Assembly (NCBI RefSeq): GCF_001039355.2
Contig: NW_019774748.1
Location: 485,956-526,202 of the forward strand
DNA length: 40,247 bases
Direction: 5' to 3'
From: Lingula anatina
Lineage: Eukaryota > Brachiopoda > Lingulata > Lingulida > Lingulidae
Positions 22,001 to 34,200 of the stretch are shown in pieces. Every line of letters starts with the position of its first letter. The stretch's first letter is position 1. Under the pieces are notes generated by a model. It was given only the letters and a program-made list of their open reading frames with translations, was not told the DNA's origin and did no database searches. Made by a program: the position numbers and the translations under genes.

Positions 22001-22822
22001 GGGGGGAGGCACCCTGATATTTAATTTGTTCTTGATGGATTGTATCATATAAATTTTAAGTTATTGGGTGAATCCTATTTATGAATTTTTCATGCTTCTG
22101 TAGCCACAAGAAAGTTAGTTTAATCTTCAGTATAAAAAAAGTGAACTTCACTCTTTTAGTTGCTCATAAATTGTCCTCAGAAAAAACTGTGTTATGCTCA
22201 ACTCTTGCCAGTTAGATCTATACTGACAGTTGTTGTCTATTTCAGATTAGAGCATAATTCAAAACCAAAATTTATGAAGAAAGCAGCAGAAGAAGATGAT
22301 GATGAAGATGATCTAGATGATCTATCAGAATCAGGGAAAGGTAACTAAAGATTAAATAAACCTAGGGTAGATTAAAAATGATTTTTACCTTTAAAGATAC
22401 ACTTCTTCAATTTCAATCTTCATCAAAATTGTGTGATAGTATTGCCTTAGGTATGTTTAATTTTAGGTTTCATACTTTTGTAAAGTAGGCCATTTTTAAG
22501 TTAATGTGCTTTGAAATATAATAGTCCAATATCCGAATTCAATTCTCCCTGTGTTACTTGTACTGGAAATCTTGATGCATAATCGTTAGACACTACTGTC
22601 CATCTCCTTCATAAACCAATCATGACAGCATTTTTCTCTAAATATACTTCTTTTAAAAAGTAATATATTTCTTTTGCTTCAGAAAAAAGAAAACAATTTG
22701 AACAGAAGAGAAAATTACACTACAATGAATTTTATGCTGTTAAGCTAGCGAAGCAGTTAATGGAGGAGGAGGATGAGGAGGAAGAGGATGATGAAGAAGA
22801 AGAGAAGAAAAATGGACAATGA
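12962..22822 (+). CDS. PPP1R2: PPP1R2, protein phosphatase inhibitor-2, complete, 4 coding exons
   Basis: Inhibitor-2 binds and regulates the catalytic subunit of protein phosphatase 1. The model is join(12962-13038, 17611-17823, 22246-22340, 22683-22822): 525 nt, 174 residues, all phases matching. Recognisable elements: the N-terminal PIRGILKN motif (residues 8-15), corresponding to the PP1-contacting PIKGILKN of vertebrates; [18 protein letters not shown] (32-49); DPPTPY with Thr58, the position of human Thr72 phosphorylated by GSK3; an acidic [10 protein letters not shown] stretch; RKLHYNE (138-144), the helix that in vertebrates reaches the PP1 active site; and an acidic C-terminal tail. 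At 174 residues it is slightly shorter than the human protein (about 205), mostly at the C-terminus. The start context is GCGATGGCG, just downstream of the shared promoter. Identification is firm. Confidence 0.96.
13039..17610 (+). other. PPP1R2 intron 1, 4.6 kb, nothing recognised
   Basis: AT-rich, with a T-rich run at about 16479-16499. The open frames of 60-75 codons show no family resemblance and lie in AT-rich sequence where such frames occur by chance. Confidence 0.7.
17611..17823 (+). CDS. PPP1R2: PPP1R2 coding exon 2 (residues 26-96)
   Basis: Acceptor TGATTTCAG, donor AAAAG|GTGAGT. Carries [18 protein letters not shown] and the DPPTPY phosphorylation motif. Confidence 0.95.
17824..22245 (+). 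other. PPP1R2 intron 2, 4.4 kb, contains a small MITE
   Basis: No coding signal. Contains a short (TA)n at about 18108-18123, a 169 bp inverted-repeat element at 18997-19165, and G homopolymers near 19951-19961 and 21997-22006. Confidence 0.7.
18997..19165. mobile_element. 169 bp MITE with CAGGGGCGGAT termini
   Basis: Ends CAGGGGCGGATTTAG and CTGGATCCGCCCCTG are inverted repeats with two mismatches over 15 bases. AACTT lies directly on both sides (18992-18996 and 19166-19170), a possible 5 bp target duplication. The interior carries three copies of GGAAGACNGTCA (19031, 19085 and 19129). CAGGGGCGGAT-type ends are common in hAT-like MITEs, but hAT normally makes an 8 bp duplication, which is not seen here, so the superfamily is uncertain. 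Confidence 0.75.
22246..22340 (+). CDS. PPP1R2: PPP1R2 coding exon 3 (residues 97-128)
   Basis: Acceptor TATTTCAG, donor AAAG|GTAACT. Encodes [17 protein letters not shown] and the acidic stretch [11 protein letters not shown]. Confidence 0.9.
22683..22822 (+). CDS. PPP1R2: PPP1R2 coding exon 4 with stop (residues 129-174)
   Basis: Acceptor TTGCTTCAG. Encodes [18 protein letters not shown], a strongly acidic tail ending KKNGQ, and a TGA at 22820-22822. Confidence 0.95.
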
Positions 22823-23329
22823 CAATCTCTGAAGGAGTAGACTGACAGTGACAGTTATCTTCTGTATTACTTTTAACAGTTGGCGGACCCCAGTTCATAC
22901 TGCTGTTCATGAATTCCGGCCAGAACATCAGGAAGAAAGAGCCATTGAGTTCTTACCATCAAAACAACACAAAAAAGTTTAAAATGCCCTGGGCTTTAAA
23001 AGGAAATTGCATTCTTCTAAGATAAAATGGCCATTCCCAAAGTAGGAAGGACTTAAAGAAGGGCAGTGAATGGTGCTGGATCTTCCACAATAGTGCAGTT
23101 GATAAGAGTTATTTTAATGGCAAAGTCAGCTGTAGAGCATTGATAGTCTGATGGAAAGTGATTGTTCAGTGTTGCTTAATTTATCTTGCAAATGTTGTAT
23201 TTCGATCAATTTTTTTCTTCTCTTTTAGATTCCCATTTGTGTAAGCAGGGTGTTGTGACTGTAGATCCAGGTTAGACCCTTTCCTCTTCTACATTTTCAT
23301 GTGTACTCAGCATGCTTCTAATAAATGCT

Positions 23330-23335
23330 TACTGA
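23330..23335 (+). terminator. candidate PPP1R2 polyadenylation signal
   Basis: AATAAA about 510 bases after the PPP1R2 stop. A more distal AATAAA at 25619-25624 is an alternative. No transcript evidence was available. Confidence 0.3.
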
Positions 23336-25743
23336 GATCCTATTATTATTGAAAAAGCAGCTAGTCTAGAGTTCAGTCAGCTGTTGATGTTGAATGGAAA
23401 AGCAAAAGCCAATTTTCCTTTGAGATCCATCATGTTTTTTTTCTTTAATATCATCAAGCATTGTAAGTGACAGAGAAGAGGGTTCAAGCAAAATTGACAG
23501 CTCCACAGTAAGCTTAATGTATTGGTTTGGTTTTGGTCTGGATCAAACACCCATAAAGAAAGAGGGTAGAAAAAAAAAGAAATTGGAAATCATGTGGTTG
23601 CAACCAAACTTTTTTAGAGTAAGCAGTCATGGAGATAGTGAATGGTGGTTGAATCTGAAGACTATTTTAATGTATATGATGCATGCTGTTGCCATTGTTT
23701 TGTGTGTGGGCTCTTAAAGAGGGTGACTTATACGTTTCAAATGTCATGTTCTGGTATTAGCAGAACTTCTGCTCTTTACACCTGCTGTTACCTGTAGAAC
23801 TGCCATACTTGTACATCTGTATGCATTCCCTTGGTCACTGGCCTGGGTTAACAGTTACAACTGAAGTGTGCAGTTCATAGTGATTTTCCTGTAGATTGTT
23901 ACCACAGTAGAGGCATAATAGCAGTCATAAATGCATCTCTATGTATGCACCTTGCATGATGAAGGCATACATATAAATGCATCTCCTTTGTAGCTTCTGG
24001 TACTGACAAAATGATATATCTGTACAAATATGGGAGCTTACAAGTCGATTATCAGGTTATCTTAGATGACTGAAAGAAACTTTCAGCTGTGTTGGACAAA
24101 CAGTGGAGTTAAGCTAGACTATTCTATAGGACGTCACATTAATATACCAGCAGAAATATATTAAAAGCTTGGAGTTTGTCTATGTTATTGATTGGCTTTG
24201 TCCTTTGCTGCTGGTTATTTCATTGGCCTGCTATGGTTTTTGCATATTGACTCATGCAAGATATTATGTATTATGATTGCCTATGTGTTGTTAACGCTAA
24301 GAGAGAAACTAGTTCACTATTTGCCAAAAGGAATTTGCTTTTTAATTTTCTGTTTTTTCTGTGTGTTATGGAAGACTGGCATTTCTTTACTTGGCAACCA
24401 TTCCCTGCATATCCTTTCTCAGTTTTAGCCATTTAAGTATTATACTTGGCAAAGCGCTTGCCTTGTGTTTGCTGTAAAATGTCTTATTTATTTGAGTACA
24501 CTATGCCGAATGTCACCTGTGCAGTCAAGAAGACTGTAACCTGTTGATAAAAAGACCCCTATCTGATTACTGCAGTCAGGTGTTTCCTGTGGGGTAAAAA
24601 CCGTGGTTGTTTGTTTGGTCTTTGGGTCTTTTATCCTAGACATGTATGAGAGAAAAGTTTTCATCAGTGTGATTTTTTTTTTCCTGTTGGAAGAAAGCAA
24701 GTATTCTTATGCAATCCCGTTTCATTAAAAAAAAAAAAACAAAGGGGAATGTGCTGCCATATTTTTTCCCCTGCATTTGTCAAAAGAAGATATCTTTGGA
24801 AAAGTCTGCTTATAAGAAAAGAAAAAAAATGAACTATTGATTTGAATCTGTGAATGTTCAAAAAGCATGTCTTCTAAAAGAAGAATGTTCTGGTGCAATA
24901 ATTTTTGTGGGGTTTGAATTCTATCGTAATACCAGTAAATTTACTGAATCGTTGACAAGTTCCGAAACTGTTAAGGACATTAATTAGTTCAGTATTGCTA
25001 TAGCATTCATAAATTATATCTGCAGTGCAGATTTGTTGCAGTAGTATAGATTTTCCTTTGCCCCTTTGCCGAACAATTGGATGTGTGTCACTGAAGCCAA
25101 AACAAGTAGTTTTTATCATTACATGGGTTGTTTACATTAAGGACAAAACTTAATTGTGTATAAATAACGTTGCTTAGATACCAAATGTATATGGAGCACT
25201 AACTTTACTTACTACAATATTGATTTTTTTTACCCTTCATTATGGTTAGGAAAATGTTATCTATTAAATAATCCATGACTATCAATTTGGTTGTAATGAT
25301 GGTCAGAGTTGCTGAGGGGGGACTGAAAGTATGTTATTACAATATTGAGAGTTGAGGTACAGTTTACATGTATCATGAAAATGGATGTGGTAGAGGAACT
25401 TAACACCATGGTGCAGATTTATAGATTGGAAGTATTAAGACTATACTAATTGGCTTTTGTTAAATTTTCCTATCTGACACAATCAGAATTCTCTCTTTTT
25501 TACCTTTATGACGTCTCAGATTGTTATTTAAGTAATTTACTTCTGAGCATGTTCATTTATTTCTTTTGTTTAATCTGTATAATGCTGTTACTACAGGCTA
25601 TCTAAAACAGTGAAAGAAAATAAATAGTAAATATGGTTGTGATAAATTGTTTATTCTCTTTATGTCTTGCCATCTGCTGTAAACTGCTTTCTGTAGGAAG
25701 GACTGCCAAAATGGAAAATAACTAGAATTTCAGGTCCTCGGAG

Positions 25744-25930
25744 AGCGCATACTTTAATTCTCATTATAATTGGTTGACTAATTAATTAATTAATTAATGG
25801 ACCACCTCCAAAATCTATTCGTGTGTGAAGTTTCAGAATTGTTTATCAGAATCCGCCCACAACCTTTTGAATAATGTTGGTAACAGACTGACATAAGCGA
25901 TATCAAAAGCGATCTCCTAAGTGGAGGTAA
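25744..25930. repeat. degenerate invertebrate-type dispersed repeat fragment
   Basis: The words CGTGTGTGAAGTTTCA, CCGCCCACAACCTTTTGA, AACAGACTGACATAAG and GTGGAGGTAAT occur in order. This resembles a tail seen in many marine invertebrate repeats (GTGTGAAGTTTCA ... CCACAACTTTTTGA ... AACAGACAGACA ... GGAGGTAA). A (TTAA)n run precedes it at about 25778-25798. Recognition is from memory of the pattern and needs a library search. Confidence 0.45.
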
Positions 25931-26499
25931 TTAAAGATGTTTGCTTAATGTTCTCTTAAAATACACGCATATCTAAATAAAGCCGCTGAAACTACGCAAC
26001 TTGTACACCTTCAACGTTACACATGGCTAAATATGCTTCAGAAAACGCACGTAATTGCAGAAAAGGCGCATTACCATGTGGAAACACAAACACGGAGCCC
26101 TCCATTGTGTTAGGAGGGACAACAAGCATTGCCTTTTGTTTTTGAACAAGGGGCTGTAGCCTGTATGACATATACCCTCCTCTATCACATATTGATTTTT
26201 AACTAGATATTTACATACGTACGGTAAGATACGTATGTCTCGACCTAGTTCATGGCACAATTATCTGCTGTAGAAAAATGCACATAATTTATCTGCAGCC
26301 CTTGTAGATGGTAACTGTACAGGATAAATTCGCAGAGTCCATAATTTGTAGACAGTTGACAGCTTCGCCTACGGAAATCTACAAGGCACGACACAGCAAC
26401 CGACACATGTTCGAAAAAAATTTGCTTAATGGAACTCAGCTGGCAAAGTTTTTTAAATGATCAACGTATTGATAATTGTAGGTTATTCTACCGACCTTG

Positions 26500-26505
26500 T
26501 TTATT
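26500..26505 (-). terminator. candidate polyadenylation signal of the DTX3L-like gene
   Basis: AATAAA on the minus strand, about 104 bases beyond the stop codon at 26609. Confidence 0.45.
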
Positions 26506-26561
26506 ATAATCATGCATGTTATACTTAGGATATGCTTTCATAATAAATTCAGTCTTATGCA

Positions 26562-26603
26562 TCTCTCTCTCTCTCTCTCTCTCTATCTCTATCTCTCTCT
26601 CTT
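26562..26603. repeat. (CT)n microsatellite just after the DTX3L-like stop codon
   Basis: About 42 bases of CT units with two CTAT interruptions. On the transcript strand this is a (GA)n tract starting five bases after the stop codon, in the presumed 3' UTR. Confidence 0.9.
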
Positions 26604-26608
26604 TTTCT

Positions 26609-29557
<2,949 letters not shown>

Positions 29558-29807
29558 TTTGAAACATCTGATTTCAGTAAGACGACTTATGATCAAAATT
29601 GTTGACAGCCTGAAATAAGGCAATAAATGAGATCTTTTTTCCTATTACATGTTATATTCACATATAACGCTCTGTCACGTATCTAAAAACCAACAAAACA
29701 AATATTAATCTAGACAGGTCTTACATGTAATTTCAAACTGAGCTCATAACGGTGATATGAGAATTTACCTGTAACTATGCACCACCACCCCACCCCTGTA
29801 AAGAAAC

Positions 29808-30032
29808 CTAAACATATTTGTTTAGCAAAATGTGACTACCAGTAAATCTGTCTTCTTCTATTCGTCCCGTGTCTCTAACAAGTTTAACAGCCGTTTTTTC
29901 GTCGAAAGTCGTGAGCACCAATATCATATCCCCCTGCTCAAAAGACATTTTGGTCAGCAGTCTGTCTCGCTCTTGCGCTACTCTCTCCCTGCAATGTTTT
30001 CTCCATGCATTGTTCTTAGTGGTGTCTACCAT
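29808..30032 (-). CDS. 74-codon ORF upstream of the DTX3L-like gene (uORF or separate small gene)
   Basis: Encodes MVDTTKNNAWRKHCRERVAQ and continues through an apparently helical region (RDRLLTKMSFEQGDM..., EKTAVKLVRDTGRIEEDRF) to a stop at 29808. It looks coding-like rather than low-complexity, and its pattern is loosely reminiscent of a death-fold (CARD-type) helix pair, but I do not recognise it. It cannot be spliced in frame to the 709-residue protein with any donor I see: the ACTG|GTAGTC donor leads to an immediate stop after the 29609 acceptor. It may be an upstream ORF in the 5' UTR, an alternative product or a chance frame. Confidence 0.35.
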   Translation of the reverse strand: MVDTTKNNAWRKHCRERVAQERDRLLTKMSFEQGDMILVLTTFDEKTAVKLVRDTGRIEEDRFTGSHILLNKYV

Positions 30033-30510
30033 TAATTGACAAAAAACTCAGTACTATCTCAAAGATTTTTAACTAAAAGCAACAATACATTGGCCCACAA
30101 ACCTACCTGTCTGTATGTGGCTGTCCTTGATATAACCACTCGAACACAGAGCTTGTTTATTCTGCAATCAATAAACTAATTTGTTTATGAAAAAAGTTCA
30201 CCGTAAATGTCCCAGCGCATGACAAAAAGAACTGGGTCGCTTCACAAACAACGCGTTGGTCTCTTTCAAACCGAAAGTGCGTCGCCATTATCTGTAAAAG
30301 ATCATGGCATGCTGTTTGTAGTTGTCTGACGCCATTTTTGCTTCTGATTTTTACAGAAGGCAACAGGTAAGAAGTGGGTAGTTGAAATTTAGAGTTTATA
30401 TTGTAAGTATAACAATGCGTTTTGAAGCTTGTAAATTCACCTTGCCCAGGTGAAGCCTGAAGAATAGTCCCCGTTAGCCGTGTTAGGTCACGAGGCATGT
30501 GAATGATTTA

Positions 30511-30518
30511 TATATAAG
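30511..30518 (+). promoter_or_regulatory. TATA box, presumed PARP14-like promoter
   Basis: TATATAAG in the context GATTTATATATAAGAGCC. Transcription would begin near 30540, giving a 5' UTR exon to the GTAAAC donor at 30819, a 107-base intron and the coding exon starting at 30926. Inference from motif spacing only. Confidence 0.45.
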
Positions 30519-30932
30519 AGCCATTAAGAAGCTTTACGTAGCTATTGCATGCCTTTTGCCAAATGTATGAATGTGTGTACAGATTTTGTATCAAGCAAGG
30601 AAAAGATTGCACAAAACATAATAACAATTGTAGAACTTTTACTGGGAATTAGATTCTACAGAGTTATACATGTAGTTCTCACTATCCAGACTACGTTCCA
30701 ACACTCACTTAAAACTGTTCAAGTAGTTTACAGGGTGGTACTCTCCACAAACACAATAACTGTGCATTCTCAGCAAAGGTTACATGTATGACGGCTTTCA
30801 AAAATGTGCATGCTAAAGGTAAACAGAGAAAATGATCAATACCATTATTTTCAATTCATCTGTTCAATATTTTAATCCAGTCCTTGAGTAAATAGGCCTA
30901 CACTTCCATGTCTGTTTGTCCTTAGAACAGCA

Positions 30933-31200
30933 ATGAACAGGTGTGACTTAGCAGTCCAAACACATACATTTTCTACTGGCTTAATTTCAGTGATGTCACA
31001 ACTTAATAACCTTAACTGCCCGCCATCCAGCTCTGGTACAACTGGAAGTGTTATAGAAGTTACGGGATACCCACCCAGGACAGACGAAGAGACGATCGAC
31101 CTTTATTTCAGCCGCAATGAATTTGGTGCCCCAGATATAACGGCAATCACTATCTCTAAAAAGCGCAGCGCTATATATGTGACATTTGCAAATGAGTCAG
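30933..31200 (+). CDS. PARP14-like coding exon 1 (residues 1-89, RRM-like 1)
   Basis: Encodes VIEVTGYPPRTDEETIDLYF and SKKRSAIYVTFANES, an RRM-like fold, ending TCAG|GTACAG. Alternative start at 30993 (MSQLNNLNC) follows an acceptor TTAATTTCAG. Confidence 0.85.
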
Positions 31201-34200
31201 GTACAGTATAGCAATATATTTGATATTTATTTATTTTATCATACTTCTATGTTTACTGAGACGTATCGCTTGATTGTGCTTTGCCGATAAACGAATTTCC
31301 GACGCTGTACCTATACAAGTGGTCTGTATAAGTAATTTGCATATATGGAGAATCTTTTTCCAAGAAGGGCTTCAATGAGAAAACAATTAATTAATTTTAA
31401 AATGAAAAAGATTGTTTATTTATTGCAGAAAGGGCAAAAGTTTTGCGGGAAAAACGCCACACCATTCGCGGCACCCTTGTCTCTGTGAGGCCAATAAGCT
31501 GCGTTCCAGAGGACAGTGTGGATTCTGTAGACGACAGAAGCGTTCTTGTGAAGGTAGTGAAGAAATACCGTCCGATTGAAAATACCACCATTTTTGTATA
31601 CTTCATGATTTTCATACAACAAGGTCTTAAAAAGAAAGCAAAAGAGTGGAATCGAAAATACCTCTATATTTGCAAAGCCTGTTTCAAAAGAAGGAACTCA
31701 TAATGTTTTCCTCCTATTGAATTTAGGTCAAGGGGTTATCCGATCCTAAAATTGTGAAAGTAGAAACTAGTAGTAAACAGTATTTTACAAAGGAAAGTAT
31801 AAATGTTCCAAACAAAATTCCACAGACAGAGAAATTCAGATATATATGTGTCATTTAGGGTATTCCACCTGGCACCAGCCGAGAAACGGTGTCACATTTC
31901 CTGGAGAAGCTGGCTGGTCCTGATTTGACCGTTGTTGGGGCTCACACTGGCATTGATCCCACCTCCTCAGTGCTTACTTTTGATGGAGAAATAAGCGGTA
32001 GTATCTTTTTTATTCAATTTTTATGTATTACCATTTACTTCTGAAGCAATATATTTATATACTGAATAATATAGTCATTAATTTTGACTTCTTGAAAAAT
32101 TATATTTTTTACTGTGAACATGGAATCACAATTCGCCATCTAGTTAATAAGGTCAAATATAAGTATTTTTCATTCTTTATTTCTTCAGATAGTGTATTCA
32201 CATCTATGACACAGAATATCTCGAAAGAAAGTTTTCTCGGAACTTTTCTCACAGTGGAGCAAGTCCAGAAACCTAATGCTGTTCTTGTCAAAGGTAAATG
32301 TTTACAGTATAGGTCTATAACAGTTGACTCTCTGTTTTATATATTGGGTCATTCTTTGTAAAACAATTGTACCTTTTTGCCCAACAAAATAAAATGCTAG
32401 ATTTGCAATATGTCCATTATTTACATTGCCATTCTGCTCACAGGGATCAAAGACGAACAGTATTTCAAGGAAAAATTGGAATATTATTTCGAAAGCAAAA
32501 AGAGCAGGGGTGGATCGGTCAAGGACGTTGTCATACTAAGAAATAGGAAAGCTGCTGTTGTTACGTTTCAAGAAGCAGACGGTAAGAGCACAACCATTTT
32601 ACAAAGATACACTCGTAGACACATTTGCACATCTGCTCTTACTCTAAAAAACTTATTTCTATGACCCATAAAACGACCAGTAGATGTAACTGCTGAATAC
32701 ATTTGATACTAATATATTAAATAGCATCCTACATATGATACATAATTCGTGATCAGCTTGATTCTCAAAAAGGCTAAATATTTTATATTTAAGGAAATAA
32801 AAGACTGAACATTATGGTGGTTTTTATTTTCTCCCTAGAGCTTTTGGCTATTACCCATATCCTCTGGTGAATGGTGTTGATAACGTAATTTTACGGCAGA
32901 ACAGAAGTACATTTCTCGATCTCTCTTTACTTTGAAATTATGCATTTGTACAAAAATGTAAATCGGCTAGATTTATTTGAAATGTGAGTTTTTCAAAATG
33001 TTCACACGTCGATCTATTCCTTTACTGTAGTTGCGAAGAGAGTTTCTGAGAATTCACACACCCTCGAAGGTCTCCAGTTGCATGTCAGTGTCTATTACCG
33101 TGAAATCGGATATGAAGAAGATGACGACGAAGAAGATACCGGAGATTCCTGGACAATGGAGTTCCCTTGTGACCCACACATTGTATCCTTCTTAAGTGAA
33201 CGTCCTGCTCAAAAGCGCCGTTTGGCTGGTAATCTTAAGCCGATTCATGGGTCACTCCCTCAATCCTGGATAGATGTCACCACCAACCAAATACGCGTCG
33301 TGGCCGACGAAAGTAAACGGATGGACAGGAAAGAGAAGTGGGAAAAGAAATGCGCTGAAGTGGTTCAAGAGTTTCTTGATGGTTTCACAACGAAATTAGT
33401 CCATTTTCCTGATTACGTTTGGTCTAGGATTGAAGAGGAGTGCGAAGTGCATACCATTTATTACCAAGAGTTAATAGATGTACAGGTCGCCCCTGCGTCT
33501 CACAACGTCCGAGTAACTGGTGTTGAAGACGAATGCCAAAAGATCCTCAAAGGCTTTGCTCGAATTCAGAGGGAGGAGAATAAAAAGTCAAAAGAAGAAG
33601 AAAAGGAAACAACCAAAGTTTTGACTGATAAGAACAAAGCCAAATTAGCCCTCATCGAAAGAAAAGGTGTCGCTGGTGTACCACCGGGAGTTGTCGTCAT
33701 GATTCGATCAAATGAAGGTAAAATTGAATTCAAAGGAAAGGCCACTCTAGTGGAGAGAGCTGTTACAAAATTCCTAGAAGTTCTTACTTCAATTATGGAA
33801 AACAGCATCCGCGTCACCGACAAACATTTTGTCAGGATTTTGGCGTCAAAAGAAGGCGAGGAGAAAGTCCGATGTGTACTCAAAAAAGCTGGTTTGGACG
33901 TCGTTCATGAAGTCACGGGAAAGGGATCTGAATGTACGATGCGTTTTTATTCGTTTTACGCTGAGGCAACAGAAAAAGCGGCAGAAGTCATTCAAGGCAG
34001 TCTGACCACTCAAAGCATCCCCGTGCAAAAGGCCAAGCTTTCATATTTGCACACCGATCCTTGGGAGGCCCTACAGGAAAAATTGGTCAAAGATTTGTGC
34101 GTAAGTATTCAATGGTAATTGAATTTGAAACAAGATATCTAAAAATCTTGAAAATTAAGGGTAGATACGAGAGTATGATTGGAAGAATGATAGAGAAATA

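Larger units (their letters stand above)
22823..26608. other. convergent 3' region between PPP1R2 and the DTX3L-like gene
   Basis: PPP1R2 3' UTR followed by intergenic sequence. Candidate polyadenylation signals on the plus strand are AATAAA at 23330-23335 and 25619-25624. No further gene was recognised. A repeat-like fragment lies at about 25744-25930. Confidence 0.6.
29558..30932. promoter_or_regulatory. divergent region between DTX3L-like and PARP14-like genes
   Basis: A 1.4 kb stretch separates the two start codons. It contains presumed 5' UTR exons of both genes. On the minus strand there is a donor CAG|GTAAAT at 29769, pairing with the acceptor at 29611-29610. On the plus strand there is a TATA box at 30511 and a donor AAG|GTAAAC at 30818, pairing with an acceptor CCTTAG at 30924-30925. 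A symmetric CTTTC-AAACC-GAAAG word lies near 30264-30278; it is only loosely like an interferon-response element and I do not call it one. Confidence 0.5.

Noticed and set aside
30264-30278. CTTTC-AAACC-GAAAG symmetric word as an interferon-response element
   Set aside because: The half-sites are in inverted orientation with 5-base spacing, fitting neither the ISRE direct GAAA repeat nor the GAS TTC-N3-GAA consensus.
30157-30498. Minus-strand 113-codon open frame in the divergent promoter region
   Set aside because: No recognisable motif; it overlaps the presumed promoter. The inner MATHFRFERDQRVV segment is tempting, but no splice arrangement links it to the DTX3L-like frame and there is no family match.
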